This document shows positions 34,165 through 44,000 of a stretch of DNA of 64,000 nt, in pieces. Within the stretch, counting starts at the first letter, position 1; each line of letters starts with the position of its first letter. Source of the stretch: RYN-111 sp963760125 (GTDB taxonomy: Bacteria; Actinomycetota; Actinomycetes; Mycobacteriales; SCTD01); assembly GCA_963760125.1 (NCBI GenBank), contig CAVXBV010000002.1, positions 62,001 to 126,000 on the forward strand, written 5' to 3'. A program made the position numbers and the translations under genes. The notes beneath the pieces are model-generated. The model did not search any database. It had not been told where the DNA came from and saw only the letters and a program-made list of their open reading frames with translations.

Positions 34165-37100
34165 TTGAGCACGACCACGACCCAGCCGTCACACGACACG
34201 TCCGAACAACCCGAGCCCCTGGGCCGCTCAGCGGCGCCGGACCCCACCGGGCCGCGGTTCGCCCGACGTCGGCAACCCACGCCGACCGCCGTGCTGCTCA
34301 TCGCCTCGTTCGGAGCGTTCCTCGCGTTCCTCGACTCGACGATTGTCAACATCGCCTTTCCCGACATCCAAGCGACCTTCCCCGACAGCTCGATCAGCTC
34401 CCTGAGCTGGGTGCTGAACGCCTACAACATCGTGTTCGCTGCCTTCCTGGTCGCCGCCGGCCGCCTGGCTGACCTGCTCGGCCGCCGGCGCATGTTCGTC
34501 ATCGGCGTGATGGTCTTCACCGCGTCGTCGGTGCTCTGCGCGGTTGCGCAGACGGTCGGCCAGCTCATCGCCTACCGCGTCGTCCAGGGGGTCGGGGCAG
34601 CAATCCTCGTCCCCGCGTCCCTCGCCCTCGTGGTGGAGGGCTTCGACCGGAGCCGGCGCGCGCACGGGGTGGCGATGTGGGGCGCCGCAGCCGCGATCGC
34701 CTCCGGACTCGGGCCCCCCATCGGCGGTGCGCTCGTCAACGTCTCGAGCTGGCGACTGGCCTTCCTCGTCAACCTCCCGCTCGGCCTCGTGGCGATCGTC
34801 GTGGCGCGTCGAGGGCTGGTGGAGAGCCGGTCCCCTGGTCGTCGGCGCATGCCCGACCTGCGGGGCGCGGCGCTGCTGGCCGCCAGCCTCGGCCTGCTCA
34901 CCCTCGGCCTCGTCCAGGGCGAGGACTGGGGCTGGGGAAGTGCCCTCGTGGTCGGGTCGCTGCCTGGCCTCGGTCGCTGCGCTGGCCGGTTTCGTGCTGT
35001 CCTCGCGCGCCCACCCCGCGCCCCTGATCGACCCGGCGCTGCTGCGCCTGCGCTCGTTCGCCGTCGGCAACGTCGTGACCGTGGTCGCCGGCGCCGGCTT
35101 CTACGCCTACCTGCTCACGCACGTCCTGTACCTCAACAAGGTCTGGGACTACTCGCTGCTCCGAGCCGGGTTCGCCGTTGCTCCGGGAGCCTTCGTGGCG
35201 GCCGCCGTCGCCTCGGTGCTCGGCAAGGTCGCCGACAAGCACGGGCACCGACTGGTCGTCGTCCCGGGAGCCCTCATCTGGGCGGGCAGCCTGCTCTGGT
35301 ACCTCGAGCGCGTCGGCACGTCGCCCGCCTTCCTGACCGAATGGCTGCCCGGGCAGATCATCTCCGGGATCGGCGTGGGCGCTACCCTGCCCGTCCTCGG
35401 CGGCGCTGCGCTGGCCGGCCTGCCCAAGGAAGGCGGCTACGCCACGGCGTCGGCGGTCGTGAGCAGCGCGCGCCAGCTCGGCGCCGTCATCGGCATCGCC
35501 GTGCTCGTCATCCTCATCGGCACCCCGACGCCCCTGACCGCGGTGGACCACCTGCGCCGGGGCTGGATCCTCGCCGGGTGCTGCTTCCTGGTCGTGGCCC
35601 TCGGGTCGGCGTTCCTCGGCCGCACCGGGTCGCTGCACGCCGACGACGAGGAGGACGCCGCGCTCGACGTCCCCGCGCCGGCGCCGCCGGCCCCACGCCA
35701 ACCGAAGTTCGTCGCCCGGGCCGCTCCGCCCGGCGACCCCTTCGACGAGCTGCCCCTGTTCAGCGGGCTGTCCCCGACCCGCCGCGCGCGCCTGCGCCAT
35801 CTCGCCGAGGAGGTGACCGTCCTCGCGGGGCAGGCACTTGTTCGTCGCCGGCGACCCCACCGACGCGATGTACGTCGTCCGCAGCGGACGGCTGCAGGTC
35901 GTGCAGGGCGACACGGTCCTCACCGAGCTCAGCCGCGGCGGCGTGCTCGGCGAGCTGGGCCTGCTGACGGCGTCGCCCCGCTCGGCGACGGTGCGGGCCC
36001 TGCGCGACAGCACCCTGCTGCGCCTGTCCCGCGAGAGCGTCCTCGAGAACGCCGACCTGGCGTTCATGACCGCGCTGGCGCAGGGACTGGCCCGGCGGCT
36101 GCAGGAGATCGTGCCCGCCGGCTCGGCGGCGGCCGGCCCCGCGGCGACAGTCGTGGCCGTCGTGGGCCTGGACCGGTACGCCCCGGTCGACGAGGTGGCG
36201 GACGCCCTCACGGACCGGCTCCGCAGGCACCTGCGCGTCGTGACCCCCGGACGCCTCGACAGCAGCGGACTCGAGCAGGCCGAGCAGGTCGCTGACCGCG
36301 TGCTGCTCACGGCGGACACCTCAGACCCGGAGTGGCATGCGTTCTGCCTGCGCGCCGCGGATCGCCTCGTCCTGGTGTCCCGCAGCGCCGGCCTCCCGGC
36401 CGTGCTGCCGGAGCGGGCGTCCGGCGCCGACCTGGTCCTGCCGATCGCCGCGTCCCGCGCGCAGCGTGCGGCGTGGGAGCAGGCAGTGCGACCCACCTCC
36501 GTGCACGCCGTCAGCGAGACCCCGACCACCGGAGAGCTCGCCCCGCTCGCCGCGCGCGTGGCCGGACGGTCCCTCGGTCTGGTGCTCGGCGGCGGCGGCG
36601 CTCGCGCTTTCGCGCACCTCGGTGTCCTGGAGGAGCTCGAGCGCGCCGGTCTGGAGGTCGACCGGTTCGCCGGGGCCAGCGTCGGTGCCGCGATCGCCGG
36701 TCTGGCCGCGACCGGCTGGGGAGCCGCGGTCGTCGACGCGTACGCCTACGAGTACTTCGTGCGGCGCAACCCGATCGGCGACTACCGCCTGCCGCAGCGG
36801 GGCCTGATCCGCGGGGAGCGCACCGGTCTCCTCGCTGCGGGACGCCTTCGGGGAGCGCCTCATCGAGGAGCTGCCCAAGGAGCTCAGGGTGACCAGCGTC
36901 GACCTGCTGGCGCGCCGCCGGCACGTCCACCGCTCCGGGCGGGTGGCCGACGCGGTGGCCACCTCCCTGCGCCTGCCGGGGCTCTACCCCCCTCTGCCGC
37001 ATGCCGGCTCGCTGCACGTGGACGGCGGGGTGCTCGACAACCTCCCCGTGCAGAGCCTGTCGCTCACCGAAGGGCCCGTCGTCGCGGTGAGCATCAGCTT

Positions 37101-37380
37101 CGGGGGCTCCGGCGGCTCCCGGGCCGGCAGGGATCCTGGTACGCCCCCGCGGACACCGCGCGTCCCTGCCCTGGGCGACACCCTGATGCGCACGATGATG
37201 ATGGCGAGTGGTCAGGCAGCGGAGCAGGCCATGGCGCAGGCCTCGGTCGTGCTGCGTCCGGACGCCAGCGGCGTCGGGCTGCTGGAGTTCCACCAGATCG
37301 ACCGGATGCGGGAGTCGGGTCGGGCAGCAGCGCGCGCCGCCCTGCCGGAGATCACGGCCCTCCTCACGTCTCCGCGCTGA
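34165..37380 (+). pseudogene. MFS transporter fused to cyclic-nucleotide-binding and patatin domains, three frameshifts
   Basis: One continuous protein can be rebuilt only by crossing three frames. Part 1 (to about 34963) is the first half of a DHA2/EmrB-type MFS transporter (LAFLDSTIVNIAFPDIQ, GRLADLLGRRRMFVIG). Part 2 (about 34964-35838) holds its remaining helices and the start of a cNMP-binding domain (LPLFSGLSPTRRARL). Part 3 (about 35839-36830) completes that domain (GDPTDAMYVVRSGRLQVV) and opens a patatin lipase (GLVLGGGGARAFAHLGV, GASVG). Part 4 (to 37380) ends the patatin with the DGG motif (VDGGVLDNLPVQ). Every shift is +1, as from a single inserted base: in TGCCTGG near 34963, in ACTTG at 35838, and near 36826-36834. 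All catalytic and fold motifs are intact, so the damage is recent or a sequencing error. The TTG at 34165 (AGGGGG upstream) is a tentative start; ATG 34084 is an alternative. Confidence 0.7.
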
Positions 37381-40300
37381 GCACCCGGACCGGCGAGCAC
37401 ACCTCGAGCAGCAGGTCCCGCGCGCCCTCGTCGTCCAGCGCTACGCCCTCGGCGAGCACGGACTGGTCCTCGTGGCCGAGGAGGGCGTCGAGGCGAGCCT
37501 GGACGTCGGCGGCGCGCGGCGAGCCGATCCGCTCCCGCAGGCCGTCCGCCACCCCGACCAGGCGGAGCCCGAGATCCGCACGGCCGGACATCCCCGCCAG
37601 CAGCGCCACGTCCTCGAACAGGCTGGCCTGCGCCCACGCGTCGTCGTACGCGCGGTAGTCCAGCAGGGACAGGGCGTACAGCTGCTGGGCCTCCTCGGTC
37701 TCCCCAAGGTCGCGCTGCGCGTTGCCCAGGTTGTGCTGCCCGAGCGCGACCAGCCACGGGTCGCCGACCTCGGCGTGCAGAGCGATCCCGGCCAAGAAGC
37801 GCTCCTTGGCCTGCTGCGGCTCCTCGCGGAGCACCGCGAGCATCCCGAGGTTGTTCTGCGAGATGCCGATCCCCCAGAGGTCACCCACCTCCTGGCGGAG
37901 GGCGAGGGCACCCTCGCCGAGGCGCTGCGCCTCGTCGTAGTCGCTCTGGTACTCCGCGACGATGGCCAAGTTGCTGAGCAGGCTGGCCATCTGCCGCTGG
38001 TCGTTGAGTCGGGTGCGCACCTCGAGGCTGCGGCCGTAGAAAGCCTTGGCCTCGTCGAAGGCGCCTCGCTGTGCCGCGAGGGTCCCGGACAGGTGCAGGA
38101 CCTGACCGGTTCCCGCGTCGTCGTCGGCGCGCCGGAACAGGGCGGCCGCCCGGCCGAGCTCCTCTTCCGCGTCGCGGTAGCGGCCCCGGCGACGCGCGAC
38201 CTCCGCCAGCCAGGCATGGGCCCACCCCTGCCCCGAGGCGTCCTGCGTGGCGACGGCCGCCTCACGTGCCGCGTGGTAGGACACCTCGGCCGCGTCGAGG
38301 TCGCCCTTGGCCTCGAGCGCCTTGCCCACCCGCAGGTGGATGTCGGCCAGCTCAGCCGGCGGGAGCAGCGTCAGCAGCCGCGAGTACGCCGTGAGCGCGC
38401 TGTCGTGGGCGTAGGAGTCCTGCGCGGCGAGGCCCGCCCGCCGCAAGTACTCGCGCTTCTTGTCGTCGTCGTCGCTGAACCAGTAGTGGTGGGCGAGCTC
38501 GTCCAGCCAGCGGCCCGGGTCGCCGGCCACACCGGCCTCGAGCGCCCCGGCGATCCGGCCGTGCAGCTGCTGCCGCTGGGCGAACGGCAAGGTCTCGTAC
38601 GCCACGTCCCGCACCACCAGGTGCGTGAACGCCCACGACGCCGCGGCGAGGTCCTCGGGAGCTGCGACCTCCAGGACCTGCAGCGCCTGCAGGGAGGCGA
38701 GGACGTCGCCCTCGGCGCCGAGGTCAGGGTGACCGGCCCGCACCAACCGGGCGCCGAACGTCCGCCCGATGACGCTCGCCACCTTGACGCACTGGCGCGG
38801 GTGCTCGGGCAGGGCGTCGACGCGACTGAGCACGAGCCCGTGCAAGGTCGCCGGGAGGTCCAGGGCGTCGACCTGGCCCCCTGCCCCCGCCTCGTGCCGC
38901 TCCCGCAGGTACCGGCACAGCTCACGCACCCACAGCGGGTTGCCCGCTGCTCGGGTCACCACCAGGGGCACCAGCTCGCCCAGGGGGGCCTGCTGATCGC
39001 CGAACAGCACGGTCAGTTGCTCGGTCGCGAGGGCTGCGGCCGCGGCGTCGCTCAGCACGTCCAACGAGAGCTCGTCCACCGCCGTCCACCGCCTCCACTC
39101 CGCGAGGGGGAGCGGCTCGCCGACCGGCCGGGAGGTCGTCAGCACGGTCATCGGGAGCCCGGGGAGCGCACGGACCAGCGCGATCAGCAGTTCGCGCGAC
39201 AAGGAGTCCAGGGCGTGCACGTCCTCCAGCAGCAGCAGCACGTGCGTGGCGGCCGCCTCGCTCAGCAGACGCACCGCCAGCTGCTCCAGGCTGGTCTTGC
39301 GGAGCTTAGCGTCGAAGCCGGCGGTCAGCTCGTTGTCCGGCAACGGCACGCCCAGCAAGGCGCCGAGCAGCGGCAGCCGAGGGCGTAGGTCCACGGGGAG
39401 CACCTGATCGAGGTGCGCGGCCAGCCCCCCGGTGGACTCGTCCTCGACGTCGAGCAGGTCCCGGAACACCGACTGCCAGGCGAGGTAGGAGCTCCCCGCG
39501 CCGTACGGCTGGGCCGCCCCGCGCAGCACACGGACGCCGTGGGCGAGGGTGCCGCCGACGACCTCGGCGACCAACCGGGACTTGCCGGTCCCCACGTCGC
39601 CGGACACGCACACCAGTCGCCCCTGGCCCTGCCGGGACGCCGTGACGGCCTCCGTCAGCAGCAGCAGCTCGCCCTCCCGCCCGACGAGAGCCGGCTCCGC
39701 GGCGAGCGGGGCGGCTCCGCGCACCCCGTGCAGGAGCGGCGCGGCGGCGAACGTCCCGGACTTGCCCTTGAGCTGCAGCTCCCGCACCGGACCGAAGCGG
39801 AACTGCTGGCCCGCAGCCGCCTGCACGACGTCGGAGACCAGGATGCCGCCGACGTCCGCCTTGCCCATGAGCCGCGCCGCGAGGTTGACGCTGTCCCCGA
39901 GGCAGCAGTAGGTACGACGGTCGCGGTGCCCGTACGTGCCGGCCCGCAGCCGCCCCGCAGACACACCGACCCGCAGGTCATGGACCCCGCCGACCCCGTC
40001 GAGCCGGAGCAGTTCGAGCGCCGCGCCGCACGCTCTGGCCGCGTCGTCCTCGTGCGCGAGCGGCGCCCCGAACGCGCCGTACAGGTAGGCGCCCTTGTCG
40101 CCCACCGTGAGCTGCAGCATCGTCCCGCCGTACCCGTCGAGGATGCGCTGGGCCGCGGTGATGAAGGCGTCGAGGTGCGAGGGCGCGTCCTCATCCTCGT
40201 CGAAGTCGATGCCCACGAAGTGCAGGAACAGGGGTACGGCGGGACGGAGCTCGGCGAGGAACGCGCCGGTGCCGGCCTGCAACCGGCCGTAGACCGCGGG

Positions 40301-41059
40301 GAGCACCCATCGGCGCACGACCTCGTCCGGCAGGTCGGGCGGGGAGGCGTCCCACGGCAGCGCCTCCGGGGCCTCCGACAGGCCGTGCACCACCCACACC
40401 GGTCCGAGAGCTCCGGTCCGCTCCTCACCGACCTCGCCCCGGTCGCCCAGCGCTGCGCGCACCGGAGCCGTCACGAGGACCTCCCCCGGGGACGCCGTGC
40501 CCTCGGCGGCGGCGACCTCGTCCATGAGCCGGCCGGCGAGCACGTCGATCAGCTGGATGGCCGGATCGCCGACGACGAAGCGGCGTGCCCGTCCCGCGGC
40601 GACAGCGACCTTCACCGCCAGCCGTACCTCGTTGCCGGCGGGCGTCCGCACCAGCCCCACGCGGTCCATCTCCCCCTGCATGGCCAGCGCGCAGGCCGTG
40701 CCGCGCACCCCGTCGTCCCCGTCGATCCAGCAGGTCACCGCGTCGCCGCTGAAGTACAGGACCGAACCGGCCTGGGTGTGCAGGTGCTCCAGCAGCGCGT
40801 GGAAGACCCGGTCGAGCACCTGGGTCAGGACCTCGGCGCCGCGCTGCGGTCCGAGCTCGTCGGCGAGCGCCTCGGTCAGGGCGGTGAAGCCGCTGATGTC
40901 CGCGAACAGCACGGACCCCTTGACGCGATCAGGCAGGTCACCGCCTGCGGCGAGGGCGCGTCGTCGGTCCTCGGCCAAGTACGCCCGGGCGTCGTCGTGA
41001 GACAGAGCCGACCCGGTGCGCTCAGCGCTCCGCGGTCCGGTGGTCGGCTCAGCGCTCAC
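37364..41059 (-). CDS. Double adenylate/guanylate cyclase domain, AAA ATPase and TPR protein
   Basis: 1231 residues. Cyclase domain 1 begins GSVLFADISGFTALTEALADE (about 48) and keeps both metal-site aspartates (LFADI, YFSGDAV). Domain 2 (about 270-440) has LHFVGIDFDED, where the first metal Asp is shifted or lost, but retains GDSVNLAARLM. An AAA_16-type ATPase follows (LVGREGELLLLTEAV, Walker A GDVGTGKS near 490), then TPR repeats over the last 450 residues. The plan is that of human soluble adenylyl cyclase and related actinobacterial proteins. It probably makes cAMP or cGMP from a cytoplasmic signal. GTG start; its 3' end overlaps the convergent MFS-cNMP-patatin gene by 17 bases. Confidence 0.88.
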   Translation of the reverse strand: MSAEPTTGPRSAERTGSALSHDDARAYLAEDRRRALAAGGDLPDRVKGSVLFADISGFTALTEALADELGPQRGAEVLTQVLDRVFHALLEHLHTQAGSVLYFSGDAVTCWIDGDDGVRGTACALAMQGEMDRVGLVRTPAGNEVRLAVKVAVAAGRARRFVVGDPAIQLIDVLAGRLMDEVAAAEGTASPGEVLVTAPVRAALGDRGEVGEERTGALGPVWVVHGLSEAPEALPWDASPPDLPDEVVRRWVLPAVYGRLQAGTGAFLAELRPAVPLFLHFVGIDFDEDEDAPSHLDAFITAAQRILDGYGGTMLQLTVGDKGAYLYGAFGAPLAHEDDAARACGAALELLRLDGVGGVHDLRVGVSAGRLRAGTYGHRDRRTYCCLGDSVNLAARLMGKADVGGILVSDVVQAAAGQQFRFGPVRELQLKGKSGTFAAAPLLHGVRGAAPLAAEPALVGREGELLLLTEAVTASRQGQGRLVCVSGDVGTGKSRLVAEVVGGTLAHGVRVLRGAAQPYGAGSSYLAWQSVFRDLLDVEDESTGGLAAHLDQVLPVDLRPRLPLLGALLGVPLPDNELTAGFDAKLRKTSLEQLAVRLLSEAAATHVLLLLEDVHALDSLSRELLIALVRALPGLPMTVLTTSRPVGEPLPLAEWRRWTAVDELSLDVLSDAAAAALATEQLTVLFGDQQAPLGELVPLVVTRAAGNPLWVRELCRYLRERHEAGAGGQVDALDLPATLHGLVLSRVDALPEHPRQCVKVASVIGRTFGARLVRAGHPDLGAEGDVLASLQALQVLEVAAPEDLAAASWAFTHLVVRDVAYETLPFAQRQQLHGRIAGALEAGVAGDPGRWLDELAHHYWFSDDDDKKREYLRRAGLAAQDSYAHDSALTAYSRLLTLLPPAELADIHLRVGKALEAKGDLDAAEVSYHAAREAAVATQDASGQGWAHAWLAEVARRRGRYRDAEEELGRAAALFRRADDDAGTGQVLHLSGTLAAQRGAFDEAKAFYGRSLEVRTRLNDQRQMASLLSNLAIVAEYQSDYDEAQRLGEGALALRQEVGDLWGIGISQNNLGMLAVLREEPQQAKERFLAGIALHAEVGDPWLVALGQHNLGNAQRDLGETEEAQQLYALSLLDYRAYDDAWAQASLFEDVALLAGMSGRADLGLRLVGVADGLRERIGSPRAADVQARLDALLGHEDQSVLAEGVALDDEGARDLLLEVCSPVRVLSAET

Positions 41060-41068
41060 AACACCGGA

Positions 41069-44000
41069 TCATCGCACCTTGACGCGCACCTCGCGCACAG
41101 CGAGCAGGTCGACCCCGTTGGCACCGAGGACGGTGACCCGCAGGACGTACACCGAACCGGAGCGCCAGCCCAGCGCCGTACCGTTGGCCGTGGTGCTGAA
41201 GCGCTTGGTGGTGACGTCGTACGCCATGTCCTCGGGGTAGAGCCCTGGCATCACGGGGGAGCCCTCGAGCCGGCTGGAGAAGCGCAGGCGGCGCGTGGCG
41301 ACGAGGGCGACGGCGTCGGTGTCGGCAAGGGGCGTCCCGGCAGCCCGCAGGAACTGCAGGCTCACCAGCAGCGACTCGTCCTTGCCGACCGCCACCGGCT
41401 CGCGGTCCTGCGGGCCGTTGAGCGGAGCGCTGAACTCCGAGGTGCCGTACTGGTTGACCAGGTGGAAGGCGACCGAGCCGCTGCCGGACCGGACTGTCAC
41501 GTCGTAGGCCCCCGGGTCCGGTCCTGCGACGAGGTCGAGCGACACCCGGCCGTCGGCGCCGGCGACCCGCGTCCCGGTCCGCGGCGTCGTTCCCGGCCCG
41601 GTGCTGGGCGAGGAGTAGGTCACCGTGGCTCCCGCGACGGGGTTGCCGTAGGCGTCCTGGACCTCGGCCACCAGCGGACTGCCGAACGGCGTGCCGTAGA
41701 CGGTCGCCTGGCCGCCGCCACTGATCGCGAGCACCGCGGCCGGGGCACCCGGTCGCACCGTGAGCGCGAGGTCGCGGGTTGCCGCACCGATCTCGTTCGT
41801 GGCCGTCACCCGCGCGGTGTAGCTGCCTGCCTTCGTGGTGGTGCCGGCGATGCGACCGTTGCCGTACGACAGCCCCGGCGGGAGCCCGGTGACCGAGACG
41901 ACCGGTTCGGGATCGCCGGTGACCACGACGGGACCGTCGTACGACGTCCCCGCCGTGGCGTCCGGCAACGAGGTCGTGGTGATCGCCGGAGGCGCCAGCA
42001 CCCGAAGGCTGACGACGTTCGACGTGGACGGACCGTTCTCGGGGTCGCGAGCGTCGGCGGACCGGCCGCCTCCGAGGTCGATCGGGTTGGTCCCGAAGAC
42101 CGCCGTCACGGCGTAGGTCCCGGCGGGCAGCGACAGCGCTCCCAGCCGGGCGACGCCGTCGGGCCCGGTGATGCGCACGGCGGCCGCCACGAGGCTGCCG
42201 GCCTGACGCACCTGGAAGTAGACGGCGCGTTCCTTCAGCGGCACACCCCCGCCCTTGAGCGTGGCGGACACCAGCGAGTCCTGACCGCTCACCACGGCAC
42301 TGCCGGCCTGGGTGGCCGAGAGCGACGTCGGTCGCTGGGTCACCGTGACCGCCGCGTCGCGGCGACTGCCGGCGTAGGTCGCGTCACCGTCGTACATCGC
42401 GGTGAGGGCCTTGGCACCGACGGTCTCGGTGAGGACGATGGCGGTGCTGGCGACGCCGTTGCCGTCAGTGGTCGCGCTCAGCACGGTCGAGCCCAGCAGG
42501 AAGCGGACGGTGCGCCCGGCGAGCGGCTGGCCGTTCGCCACGAGGGTCGCCGTCACCGGGAACGTGGAGCCGAAGGGCGCCGAGCTCGCGGCCGCCAGCG
42601 ACAGCGCCGTTGCTGTCGTGCCGACGACGAGGGGGTCGAGACCCGGCGAGCTGCCAGGGGAGTAGTCGTAGCCCTCGTTGTCGTCCATCGTGACCAGCCC
42701 GACGCCGTTCAGGGCCTGCACGACGTACCGGACGTCCGCCGGACTCTGCCCGGTCGGCAGCGTCAGCGTTCCGGTCCAGAGCGTCGAATCGGTCGGGCTC
42801 TGCGTCAGGTCTACCGACGTCCACGCGCCGTACCAGGGGCCGCGCTCGGCCGTCCTGGTCACCCACACGCTCTGGATGCCGGCGGACGGGTCACCGACGA
42901 CCCGAGCCCGGATCGTCACGGTCGACCCCGAGATCGTCGAACCGACACCGGTGATGGCCGGCGGAGCCGCCAGGGACGGGGTGTTGCCCGGGTAGGTCGA
43001 GGTCTTGCCGTACGTCGCGGTGTTGCCGCTGTAGGCCAGGCGGTAGTCGAGCTGGCTGAAGCGGCGCATCGTGCTCGTGTACTGGCCGTCCGAGCGGTGC
43101 TGCGCCGGAGTGACGAGCAGGCGCGTCCCGCCGTCGCCCTCGATGGCGCCGTACGCGTTGATCGACGCCAGGCGCCGGGGGAAGAACACGGGAGACCGAA
43201 AACCCGGGTGCGGCTGGCTCTCCTCGGTCGCTACTGCGCCGGTCAGCGGCACGACACCCGCCGTGTCCGCGTAGGTCCCACCGCGCCAGGCGACCCCGCG
43301 CAGCGCCACACCGTTCGCGGTCGCGGGGAGGCTGACGAGCGGCAGCGCCGGCTGCGCGGGCTGGGTGACGACACCGTTCGGTCCGGTGAGGTAGGTGAAC
43401 GCCGAGAGACCGCTTCCGCTGTCGTCCTGGAACGGCTGCGACGTCTGCGTCAGGGTGGGCATCGTGACCACGTCGAGCGTCCTCAGGCCCAGCACCGCAC
43501 CGGGGCCGGACGACACCGTCGTCGGCGACACGGTGGCGGGGGTGGTGGCCGGCAGTCGGTTCGACGGCAGCGTGAGGCCCCACATGGGCAGGCCGTACAG
43601 CGTGGCCTCAGCCAGGGCCTTCTGGTGGATGCCCGACAGGACCGGGGTGGCAGCGAGGTAGGACTGCTTGGCCTTCACCAGCGCCGCCCCGAGAGCCACG
43701 GCCCCGGTGCCGCGCCGCAGCTCGGTCGCGAAGTCGGCGTAGAGCCGCTCGCTGTACTCCAGGAAGTCGGTGTCGCCGTACTGGTAGCCGGTGCCCGCGA
43801 GCACGATCGCGCCGCGGCGGTTGAGCGCCTGCACCCAGTCCAGCGGGACGGTCACCCCGGGCACCGCGTCGTTGTCGACGATGTTGTAGCCGCTGTGGCA
43901 GCCGGCGCTGACGACGAGGGTGTTGGTGTAGTCCGTCGCGGCGTCGGCGACCTCCGTCGACAGGACCTGGCTGGTGTAGTCGGCGGCGAGGGCGCTGTTG

